Notes under the pieces: generated by a model | Seen by the model: only the letters and a program-made list of their open reading frames with translations | Databases searched by the model: none | What the model was told of the DNA's origin: nothing | Translations under genes and position numbers: made by a program | Part shown: piece after piece, positions 47,127 through 53,808 of the stretch | How positions within the stretch are numbered: the stretch's first letter is position 1 | Layout of the letters: every line of letters begins with the position of its first letter | Source of the DNA: a virus | IMG/VR virus record: IMGVR_UViG_3300021964_004668 | Location: 1-55,491 of that record | Length of the DNA: 55,491 bases | Reading direction: 5' to 3' (one strand)

Positions 47127-47943
47127 TTTCACCATGGGAGATGAGTTGGAGGGATGTGAGTCAGTTCCAATGGATCACTGGCCCCTTACATGGGCATATC
47201 AACTCGCTAGAAAGTTAGATACGGTAGAGGATAACATTGCAAACTGCGGCAGCGGTAACGATAAGATATTTCGTGACACAGTAGACTATCTGGTAAAACA
47301 TGGAAAGGATCGTGATGTCACAGATGTCATGGTCTTATGGTCTGATCCTATACGAAAGGAAACTCTACTCGAAGTGCCTGATCTCAATCTTGATGAGATG
47401 GAAGTCTATCCGCACATTTCCATGACCCAATGGCATGAACGTCGAAACAATGATGTTGCAGTATCCATGTCCCCAGATCTGACTAGGATTCACTGCAACG
47501 ATGCCATCTACAACTATCACAACACCTTCAAACGTAGACCAAGATTGATTACTGCGCTGAGGTCTTCCTTTGGTACAGGTCTCACCCACACGTTATCAAA
47601 GATGGTTGCTATGCAGGCTATCTGTGACGGTATGGGAATCAGAGTCATGCAGGGAGTGTTTCACTCCCACATACGGACAGAATGGTTAAAACTAAATACT
47701 AAGATCAAGAACGGTGATACAAGTCAACAGGTGCAAGCTTGGCGTGCTTGGGTGAATGATAGTATTCAGTTGCTTCGACCAGAGTGTAAGATTGGTATTG
47801 GTGAATACGATATGACTCTAAAAGAATTTCAACAAGACAGACCTTGGCATCCGGGCGGTCATCCAGACGCACAAGCCCACGCCGAGTTTGCGGAATATCT
47901 CTTTTATATCAATCAACAAATACGTGAAAATGATAACTCGTGA
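47104..47943 (+). CDS. SGNH/GDSL-type hydrolase
   Basis: The 279-residue product (GTG start) opens LLVNGCSFTMGDELEG, the block I Ser motif of SGNH hydrolases. NIANCGSGNDKIFRDTVDYL supplies the Gly/Asn positions and HPGGHPDAQAHAEFAEYLF near the C-terminus gives the Asp/His pair. These enzymes remove or transfer acyl groups. No signal peptide, so it acts in the cytoplasm. It overlaps the ANL gene before it by 23 bases and the ANL-like gene after it by 14, a tight operon. Confidence 0.75.
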   Translation: MLLVNGCSFTMGDELEGCESVPMDHWPLTWAYQLARKLDTVEDNIANCGSGNDKIFRDTVDYLVKHGKDRDVTDVMVLWSDPIRKETLLEVPDLNLDEMEVYPHISMTQWHERRNNDVAVSMSPDLTRIHCNDAIYNYHNTFKRRPRLITALRSSFGTGLTHTLSKMVAMQAICDGMGIRVMQGVFHSHIRTEWLKLNTKIKNGDTSQQVQAWRAWVNDSIQLLRPECKIGIGEYDMTLKEFQQDRPWHPGGHPDAQAHAEFAEYLFYINQQIRENDNS

Positions 47944-48898
47944 CGTTATAAAGGATAGTATCCTTATAGATGAATTGACTAAGACTGAGTTCTGTGAGAT
48001 CATCAATCAGTTCAAACATCTGTTGATACAAAACGGTGTGAGGAAAGGTGAGGTCACTACCATCATTATGCCTCAGAACGGTGCTTCTCAACTGGCTGCG
48101 ATGTTTGCGTGTCTAGAACTAGGACTACCGTTGTGGGTAATTCCCGATACACTGTGGGCTGGCGTTGAGGAAACTTTTGATGAAAAAGATCTTGACAAGT
48201 TACCTGTTAATAGGATAGAATACTTTGATGAGGCTTCGCGGAGGTTTCACAATAAGTATTTTGAACACAACCCAGCATACAAGATCTACATGGATGGATC
48301 GACAACCATTCGCAACATCATGGACGCGACACAACTGCCACCAGATATAGATGATATCCAACCGTGGACAGTCAGTCCAGATGACTATGCGTTTGTCCGT
48401 AGTGACAAGTTCTGGAGACAAGAGGAGAATCCGTTTGATGGTATGCAGATAACTCACGAGCAGTGTCTTACCAATGCAAAGGACTTTATTTCCTACTATA
48501 GTGATAGGGTGACCGGATACGGACTATCGTACCATCACCAAAATGCGTTTGAACGGAACATCCTACCCGCGCTGATGAGTGCCAAAGTTGTGAACTCTCT
48601 GCGCCTTGCATCTCCATCGTTGTTCGGTGAACACATCTCACGATTGTCCGTGAAGCGATATCTACCCAGACTGATGAAGCAACAGTCCATCTATGCACTG
48701 GAAGATGATACCATGGAGATGATTGCGGAATGCATGTTGGAGTGGGGACAATGTTTTATCGAACCACTATGGGTCTGTCCACATGAGAACAAGTCTCATC
48801 ACGACAAGCACTATGACTGGGAAGAGGAACTGAACTTCAAGTTCTTTGGTACACGGTTCATCGGGGAAGACCAGAAAGGAATACCAAAAAAAGTTTGA
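47930..48898 (+). CDS. Degenerate ANL-like protein (paralogue of the enzyme at 45900)
   Basis: The 322-residue product shares the N-terminal plan of the first ANL protein: FKHLLIQNGVRKGEVTTIIM against MKWRLFDAGAKKGDLVTISI, then FACLELGLPLWVIPDT against ACAEMGLRVFILDSP. It lacks a recognisable SGTTG loop (the equivalent region reads EENPFDGMQITHEQCLTNAK). It may be a non-catalytic partner or a specialised relative. The frame is open from 47888; ATG 47930 limits the overlap. It ends shortly before an early promoter. Confidence 0.6.
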   Translation: MITRDVIKDSILIDELTKTEFCEIINQFKHLLIQNGVRKGEVTTIIMPQNGASQLAAMFACLELGLPLWVIPDTLWAGVEETFDEKDLDKLPVNRIEYFDEASRRFHNKYFEHNPAYKIYMDGSTTIRNIMDATQLPPDIDDIQPWTVSPDDYAFVRSDKFWRQEENPFDGMQITHEQCLTNAKDFISYYSDRVTGYGLSYHHQNAFERNILPALMSAKVVNSLRLASPSLFGEHISRLSVKRYLPRLMKQQSIYALEDDTMEMIAECMLEWGQCFIEPLWVCPHENKSHHDKHYDWEEELNFKFFGTRFIGEDQKGIPKKV

Positions 48899-48906
48899 AA
48901 AAAGGC

Positions 48907-48965
48907 TTGACATTCTCTGATACAGGGTGTATAATACTTGTATTGAAAATGAGAAAGGAAATCTT
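48907..48965 (+). promoter_or_regulatory. Early promoter with conserved leader (copy 4)
   Basis: TTGACA (48907-48912), 17 bases, TATAAT (48930-48935), both perfect. The leader CTTGTATTGA, then AATGAGAAAGGA follows before ATG 48966. Confidence 0.85.
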
Positions 48966-49229
48966 ATGTCGCAAATCACCAACTTCGTTGCTCTTCGCAA
49001 CAACCCCGCCCTTGTTGAGTTCCGCAACTATATCCTGTCATTCTATGGGTATGACGGTTTGTACCCCGAAGAGGGATTCAATGTTGCTGCCTGTGAGGAA
49101 GCCATTCAGGAATATCTGAAGGTCTGCTCTAAAAAGGATGCCGTTTGGGAGTGGGGTGACGGTGATAGTATAGACCGCGAGCGTGTCCTCACTTGTTTTG
49201 AAATGAAAAAAAGTGAAAAAAAGGGTTGA
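48966..49229 (+). CDS. Early hypothetical protein
   Basis: The 87-residue product (MSQITNFVALRNNPALVEFR ...) is helical with a charged end (KKSEKKG) and one aromatic Gly-rich loop (YPEEGFNVAA). Not recognised. The start is set by the conserved promoter-leader. Its TGA stop is inside the -35 box of the next promoter. Confidence 0.68.
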   Translation: MSQITNFVALRNNPALVEFRNYILSFYGYDGLYPEEGFNVAACEEAIQEYLKVCSKKDAVWEWGDGDSIDRERVLTCFEMKKSEKKG

Positions 49230-49286
49230 CAAACCCTGTCGCATAGTCTATAATACTTGTATTGAAACTGAGAAAGGAACTGAGAA
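49226..49286 (+). promoter_or_regulatory. Early promoter with conserved leader (copy 5)
   Basis: TTGACA (49226-49231), 17 bases, TATAAT (49249-49254), then the shared leader (CTTGTATTGA, CTGAGAAAGGA) before ATG 49287. It overlaps the end of the previous gene. Confidence 0.85.
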
Positions 49287-49706
49287 ATGGCCTACGTTAG
49301 TCAAGAAATGAAGAAAGAACTTGCTCCTGCTATCAAGGCGTTGGCAAAAGAATATGGTTACAAAGTATCTTTGGGTGTCCAACACCACATGACTTTGGTT
49401 GCCAAGATTAAAGGTGCGGAAGACATCCTTGAAGAGTACTGTGAAGTTCAAATGGAACCTCAGAAAGTCCTAGAGAGGGAATGCAGGCACTATAAGTTTG
49501 ACCCTGTTGAGGTTATGGCTGACGCTTCTAAGTGGGGTCACAGGGTGAACGAATACTGGATTAGTGAGAACTATGGGCCGAAAGGAACTGAGTTCTTGAC
49601 TAAGATGAAGTCTGCAATGGAAGGGCCTGATTTCTTCTGTGAAGATGACAGCATGACCGACTACTTCCACAGAAGTCACTACATTGAAATGAGTTTATAC
49701 GCATGA
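49287..49706 (+). CDS. Early hypothetical protein
   Basis: The 139-residue product (MAYVSQEMKKELAPAIKALA ...) looks like a two-part alpha/beta protein, with KYGYKVSLGVQHHMTLVAKI-type strand/His motif (as EYGYKVSLGVQHHMTLVAKI). I do not recognise a domain, but the start resembles early proteins of other marine T4-like phages. Its end overlaps a tiny membrane-peptide gene. Confidence 0.65.
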   Translation: MAYVSQEMKKELAPAIKALAKEYGYKVSLGVQHHMTLVAKIKGAEDILEEYCEVQMEPQKVLERECRHYKFDPVEVMADASKWGHRVNEYWISENYGPKGTEFLTKMKSAMEGPDFFCEDDSMTDYFHRSHYIEMSLYA

Positions 49707-49792
49707 GAGAGTGGGGTCGATTGGAATGGTTAATCGCGGGGTTGTGGATACTTGCCCCGCTGTCAATACTTTACATTAATGGGATAATTTGA
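49703..49792 (+). CDS. Tiny membrane peptide
   Basis: The ATG overlaps the preceding stop (ATGA), and the TGATG end overlaps the next ATG. The 29-residue product (MREWGRLEWLIAGLWILAPL ...) is a single membrane helix. The perfect stop/start overlaps on both sides suggest a real translated gene. Confidence 0.5.
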   Translation: MREWGRLEWLIAGLWILAPLSILYINGII

Positions 49793-49962
49793 TGACAAAA
49801 GAAATCACCACCGAAGACTTTTTCTTCGACATTCTGGACGCTCTACGTGAGTCCGGTCAAATGAATATGTTTGGCGCCCCCCGTTACCTGACCGAAGAGT
49901 TCGGTCTGGAAAAGAACAAAGCTCGTGCTGTAGTTAAGGCATGGATGGCTCGTAAGGAATGA
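49792..49962 (+). CDS. Small conserved phage protein
   Basis: The 56-residue product (MTKEITTEDFFFDILDALRE ... KARAVVKAWMARKE) matches a widely seen small phage protein with ESGQMNMFGAPRYL and a C-terminal helix, from memory of other phage genomes. Its function is not established. ATG overlaps the previous stop. Confidence 0.68.
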   Translation: MTKEITTEDFFFDILDALRESGQMNMFGAPRYLTEEFGLEKNKARAVVKAWMARKE

Positions 49963-49969
49963 CTACATA

Positions 49970-50167
49970 ATGATTAGCGAAAAAGAAATATTTCTTGAAG
50001 AAATTCTCAAGAAGAAAAGTGCGATAGAGGAATACATCAAAGTCGCAAAAGGAAAACTTGAGGAAGCTGAACTGGAAAAGGATGAAGAGGGAGTCGCAAC
50101 TGCGACTTTTCTCGTTGCGGAATATGAGACAATGTTAGAAGAATTTTGTAAATATTATCGCATTTAG
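49970..50167 (+). CDS. Hypothetical coiled-coil protein
   Basis: The 65-residue product is helical throughout (KEIFLEEILKKKSAIEEYIK, VAKGKLEEAELEKDEEGVAT), a probable coiled coil. It starts seven bases after the previous stop and is richer in A+T than its neighbours. Role unknown. Confidence 0.58.
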   Translation: MISEKEIFLEEILKKKSAIEEYIKVAKGKLEEAELEKDEEGVATATFLVAEYETMLEEFCKYYRI

Positions 50168-50206
50168 AAATCCTTTCACGTATACATAATAACATAAGAG
50201 GAACTT

Positions 50207-50632
50207 ATGCAAAAACAGGTTTTTGAAATCTTTGAAGATTTCCAGAAATTGAGTAACCGAAAAGACAAGATTGCCTTTCTACAAGAACAAGGCAATACGG
50301 TTCCAGCGGTGAAAGACGTAGTTCGAGGCTGTTTTGATGAACGTCTCAAATTTGCCCTACCTGAAGGCAAACCGCCTTACACTCCCAATAGACCAGAGTC
50401 TGTACCTAGTAGCCTATTGATGCTTCACCGTGAGTTCGGTGACTATGTCGAAGGCACTAATCGAAATAAACGATTGGGTAAACTTAAAACGGAAACCCGA
50501 TTCATTCAGTTATTGGAGAGTATCCACGCAGAGGACGCATTGATCGTACTTGCAATGAAGGATAAGAAATCTCCAGTCAAAGGTTTGACCAAAAAGATTG
50601 TAGAGGAGGCATTTCCTAACCTACTATCTTAG
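50207..50632 (+). CDS. DUF6433-like protein
   Basis: The 141-residue product starts MQKQVFEIFEDFQKLSNRKD and has RPESVPSSLLMLHREFGDYV and AEDALIVLAMKDKKSPVKGL, segments I connect with a conserved protein (DUF6433-like) of T4-like marine phages. It is a helical single-domain protein of unknown role. GAGGA precedes the ATG. Confidence 0.72.
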   Translation: MQKQVFEIFEDFQKLSNRKDKIAFLQEQGNTVPAVKDVVRGCFDERLKFALPEGKPPYTPNRPESVPSSLLMLHREFGDYVEGTNRNKRLGKLKTETRFIQLLESIHAEDALIVLAMKDKKSPVKGLTKKIVEEAFPNLLS

Positions 50633-50671
50633 ACTTCGTTATGTGATTCCAATAATAACAGGAGCGCATTT

Positions 50672-50839
50672 ATGCCGAAAAACCAAATAGAGAGATTGAA
50701 GAACGACAGCCGTGAACTTGATAATTACATTCACCGTCTCAAGAAAAAAGGCCGAGACAATCTTGCTCATAAATTAACGGTAAAGAAAGCGTTCATTAAT
50801 CAAACTATTGCCGATTACGAACAACTAAGTCTAGTATAG
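50672..50839 (+). CDS. Hypothetical helical 55-residue protein
   Basis: An ATG at 50672, preceded by AGGAG, opens 55 codons (MPKNQIERLKNDSRELDNYI ...) ending at TAG 50839. The product is a charged helix pair with KKKGRDNLAHKLTVKK. No family. Accepted because of the ribosome-binding site and because it fills a gap between the DUF6433-like gene and the hairpin at 50864. Confidence 0.55.
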   Translation: MPKNQIERLKNDSRELDNYIHRLKKKGRDNLAHKLTVKKAFINQTIADYEQLSLV

Positions 50840-50863
50840 ATAAGGTAGGTGATTATATCTCGT

Positions 50864-50882
50864 GGGGGCGTTCATCGCCCCC
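50864..50882 (+). terminator. GC-rich hairpin before the gene at 50907
   Basis: GGGGGCG (50864-50870) pairs with CGCCCCC (50876-50882) around TTCAT. TCGTC follows, so there is no U-tract. It may be a weak terminator, or a leader structure of the next gene. Confidence 0.5.
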
Positions 50883-50906
50883 TCGTCACTTCTGGAGAAT
50901 GAAAAT

Positions 50907-51143
50907 ATGCCCTTTTATACAATTGTAAACAAAGAGACTGGTGAGGAAGAAGAATGTATGTGCTCCTTCTCTCGTCTACAAAAACGCTTAGAGGAGTTGG
51001 GGCCTGACTGGCAACAACGCATCGGTGCACCCGCACTTGTTACCCACACAGGTAACATGATCAACAAGACATCGGGTGACTGGAAGAACCTGATGGGCAA
51101 CATCAAAAAACACTCTGGTCGAGGAAACAACATCAAAACATGA
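50907..51143 (+). CDS. Small conserved phage protein (FmdB-like N-terminus)
   Basis: The 78-residue product reads MPFYTIVNKETGEEEECMCS then LQKRLEELGPDWQQRIGAPA and a basic tail with KNLMGNIKKHSGRG. The start resembles FmdB-type small proteins in marine phages, but only one CxC pair is left, so zinc binding is doubtful. GGAG lies before the ATG; the earlier frame start at 50862 would read through the hairpin. Its stop overlaps the phoH ATG. Confidence 0.65.
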   Translation: MPFYTIVNKETGEEEECMCSFSRLQKRLEELGPDWQQRIGAPALVTHTGNMINKTSGDWKNLMGNIKKHSGRGNNIKT

Positions 51144-51829
51144 GTCAAATGAAACGACTTCGTATCGATCATCTCTTGACATACGACCCCATAACCGAAA
51201 ATCAAAGAACTGCATACGATGCTTGGGAAGAAGGTGATCACCTTGTTCTTTGTGGATCTGCGGGTACGGGCAAGACTTTTGTAGGGATGTATCTGGCGTT
51301 ACAGGATGTGCTGGATAAGTCCTTTCCACAAGAGAAACTTATTATCGTGAGAAGTGTGGTTCCCACCAGAGAGATGGGTTATCTGCCTGGCTCTATCGAA
51401 GAGAAGGTTGATGCATATACCACACCGTACCGTGCGGCTGCGACTGAACTTTTCAATGAAACTGGCGCATATGATGTGCTAGAGAAACAAGGCGTCATCA
51501 ACTTTATGTCCACCTCATTCATACGAGGCGTGACTCTGGATGAGTGTATCATCTTGGTTGATGAAATGCAGAACCTTACATATCACGAGTTGGACTCTAT
51601 AATTACACGAGTAGGACGTAACAGCCGTATCATCTTCAGTGGTGATTACTACCAGTCCGACTTGATAAAAGAATCAGACAAGAAAGGTATTCTAGACTTC
51701 ATGAATATCATAGAGATGATGAACAACTTCACCACTGTTGAATTTGGTTGGCCGGACATCGTGAGGTCTGATTTTGTCCGAGACTATATAATGACTAAAG
51801 AGATGGTAGAAAGAGGAAACCTAACATGA
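51140..51829 (+). CDS. phoH: PhoH-like P-loop ATPase
   Basis: The 229-residue product is a compact PhoH. TENQRTAYDAW precedes Walker A LCGSAGTGKTFVG (39-46), then RSVVPTREMGYLPGSIEEKV, and Walker B ILVDEMQNLTYHEL and FSGDYYQSDL complete the family pattern. PhoH is frequent in marine phages; its precise role, probably RNA- or phosphate-related, is not settled. ATG overlaps the preceding stop (ATGA) and the gene overlaps the lysozyme start. Confidence 0.93.
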   Translation: MSQMKRLRIDHLLTYDPITENQRTAYDAWEEGDHLVLCGSAGTGKTFVGMYLALQDVLDKSFPQEKLIIVRSVVPTREMGYLPGSIEEKVDAYTTPYRAAATELFNETGAYDVLEKQGVINFMSTSFIRGVTLDECIILVDEMQNLTYHELDSIITRVGRNSRIIFSGDYYQSDLIKESDKKGILDFMNIIEMMNNFTTVEFGWPDIVRSDFVRDYIMTKEMVERGNLT

Positions 51830-52269
51830 ATAGAGAATCTGTATTTGAACAATTAAAGATTGACGAAGGCGTAGTATACGAAATCTACGAAGATCACCTT
51901 GGATACCCTACTTTTGGAGTGGGGCACTTGGTGTTGGAATCTGATCCAGAACACGGACAAGAAGTCGGAACTCCTGTCTCTGAAGAGAGAGTGCGAGAGT
52001 GCTTTGAACGTGACCTTGACACAGCAATTAATGAGTGTGTTACTCTATACGGAGATGATTGGGAAGGGTTCCCTGGCGAGGTTCAGGAAGTCTTGGTCAA
52101 TATGTTGTTCAATCTTGGACGACCACGCTTGAGTAAATTCAAGAATTTTAACGCTAAACTTATTGAAGGTGATTATGCAGGTGCCGCGCCCGAAGGATTA
52201 GATTCACTTTGGGCTAGACAGGTTGGCCCACGTGCAGACAGACTAATGAAAAGGCTCGAAGAAGTCTGA
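51826..52269 (+). CDS. T4-type lysozyme (GH24 endolysin)
   Basis: The 147-residue product aligns with T4 lysozyme. LKIDEGVVYEIYEDHLGYPT provides the catalytic Glu (after D) and Asp, and GYPTFGVGHLV gives the Thr of the triad. NMLFNLGRPRLSKFKNFNAK and SLWARQVGPRADRLMKRLEE match later helices. It cuts peptidoglycan. With no signal peptide it needs a holin for release, or it is a tail-associated enzyme. It overlaps the phoH end by four bases. Confidence 0.92.
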   Translation: MNRESVFEQLKIDEGVVYEIYEDHLGYPTFGVGHLVLESDPEHGQEVGTPVSEERVRECFERDLDTAINECVTLYGDDWEGFPGEVQEVLVNMLFNLGRPRLSKFKNFNAKLIEGDYAGAAPEGLDSLWARQVGPRADRLMKRLEEV

Positions 52270-52273
52270 TAGA

Positions 52274-53146
52274 ATGAAGAACATAATCTTTCAATACATG
52301 GTCACCAACGAGGACACCGCCTCGCGAGGCAAGGTTCCTCAGTATAAAGCTGGGAATGGTGATAGGGTAGAACTGTATCGAAAGACAGCAGACTTATCAG
52401 CTGAATCCTTTCGCATCTATGCGGAGAAGATTGGTGCAACTCATCACTACTCTAAGAAGCAGGTATATACAGCAGGTAAGTCTGGCAACACGGTTCTATT
52501 GTTTGAGTGTCTGAGGTGCATTTACGACGAGATGTACGATGAGTTCGATCAACTCTTGTTTGTCGATACGGACATCATCGCCAACACCGAAGAGAACATC
52601 TTTGAACTTGCGGGCGACTATGATGTCTGTGGAGTCTATGAGTCAGATATTCGTTCTGATACCGATGGTGGGTATAACTCATGGGACTACGACGATAAAA
52701 AACGAATCCTGATCGAAGAGAAGTATGCCCGTCACGGTATACCAATAGTACCCACAAGCCCTCCACAGAGACCCTCCAGCATCGCAACACTCAATACTGG
52801 GGTTCTGATATGGTCTAGGGATGCACGACTCCGTGCCAGAGAAGTCTTTGATCCGTGGTATGACTATGTCTTGGATGGTATCGAACACGATACTCCGTTC
52901 TGGTTGAACAACGACCAACCTTGGATATCTGGTCAACTGGTCAAACACGGGTTTTCGGTTCTGGGTCTAGATCAGACATGGAATGATACCCCTACTCACT
53001 ATCGCGACTGGCATGGGGACTATGGTGAAGGTGCTATGAGTGCCTACGACAAGTGGAAGAACCAAAACTTCCTTCACTATACTGGTGGTGGGAACAAGGT
53101 TGAGATGTTGAGGCATCATCAAATGGATCTATTTAAGTACATTTAG
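52274..53146 (+). CDS. GT8-like glycosyltransferase
   Basis: The 290-residue product has an acceptor-facing N-terminus, the donor motif LLFVDTDIIANTEENIFEL (DxD), and LNTGVLIWSRDARLRAREVF, then the FLHYTGGGNK end of retaining GT8-type enzymes. It transfers a sugar from a nucleotide sugar to an unknown acceptor; surface glycans or virion proteins are possible. It lies close to the HAD phosphatase and carbamoyltransferase genes, suggesting a shared surface-chemistry job. Confidence 0.78.
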   Translation: MKNIIFQYMVTNEDTASRGKVPQYKAGNGDRVELYRKTADLSAESFRIYAEKIGATHHYSKKQVYTAGKSGNTVLLFECLRCIYDEMYDEFDQLLFVDTDIIANTEENIFELAGDYDVCGVYESDIRSDTDGGYNSWDYDDKKRILIEEKYARHGIPIVPTSPPQRPSSIATLNTGVLIWSRDARLRAREVFDPWYDYVLDGIEHDTPFWLNNDQPWISGQLVKHGFSVLGLDQTWNDTPTHYRDWHGDYGEGAMSAYDKWKNQNFLHYTGGGNKVEMLRHHQMDLFKYI

Positions 53147-53149
53147 TCC

Positions 53150-53178
53150 TTGACAAATCCTGTTGCTGTTGTTATAAT
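53150..53178 (+). promoter_or_regulatory. Sigma70-like promoter for the HAD gene
   Basis: TTGACA (53150-53155), 17 bases, TATAAT (53173-53178), both perfect. GTG 53209 follows with AAGGAG about nine bases upstream. Confidence 0.85.
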
Positions 53179-53208
53179 AGTAATATAATCAAGAAATAAG
53201 GAGTAAAA

Positions 53209-53793
53209 GTGCTAGATCAGTACCACAAAGTCATCTTGACCGATGCGGATGGTGTACTGTTGAACTGGGGATACGCATTCGATGTCTGGATGACCGAGAA
53301 AGGTTATAATGTTATCAACAAGAATGCATACGGTATTCACGAGATTTTTGATGGACTCAGCAAGCCAGAGTCCAAGAGACTGATTCGAGAGTTTAACGAG
53401 AGTGCAGCGGTCGGTTTCATCCCACCTCTACGAGACGCAATCCAATACGTGAGGAAACTTCACGAAGAACACGGATATGTCTTTCACCTTATCACGAGTC
53501 TGAGTAAGAACGAGAACGCACAGAAGTTACGAACCATGAACATCAAGAAGTTGTTTGGTGAGACTGCGTTTGAGAAGTTCATTTACCTTGACACTGGGGC
53601 AGACAAGGACGAAGTCCTGAAGGAATACGAAGGTACCGGATACACTTGGGTCGAAGACAAGGTTGAGAACGCAGACGCTGGAGACCAGTTCGGTCTGGAC
53701 TCTATTGTCATGGAACACGGTTACAACATGGAATCTGAGAAGTACCCTCTAATGAAGGGTTGGAAGGATGTATACGAATACCTAGTTGGTTGA
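53209..53793 (+). CDS. HAD-superfamily phosphatase-like protein
   Basis: The 194-residue product (GTG start, AAGGAG upstream) has the HAD motifs: VILTDADGVLL (DxD), FHLITSLSKNE (Thr/Ser motif II), a Lys in the next helix, and YTWVEDKVENADAG (motif IV acidic pair). It should be a small-molecule phosphatase, maybe acting on a sugar or nucleotide phosphate. Early promoter upstream. The next gene is the carbamoyltransferase. Confidence 0.82.
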   Translation: MLDQYHKVILTDADGVLLNWGYAFDVWMTEKGYNVINKNAYGIHEIFDGLSKPESKRLIREFNESAAVGFIPPLRDAIQYVRKLHEEHGYVFHLITSLSKNENAQKLRTMNIKKLFGETAFEKFIYLDTGADKDEVLKEYEGTGYTWVEDKVENADAGDQFGLDSIVMEHGYNMESEKYPLMKGWKDVYEYLVG

Positions 53794-53795
53794 TG

Positions 53796-53803
53796 TATAT
53801 ATA
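53796..53803 (+). promoter_or_regulatory. Late-like promoter box, leaderless position (carbamoyltransferase)
   Basis: TATATATA, one position off TATAAATA, ends exactly five bases before ATG 53809. It would give a leaderless late mRNA for the carbamoyltransferase. Confidence 0.45.
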
Positions 53804-53808
53804 ACTAC

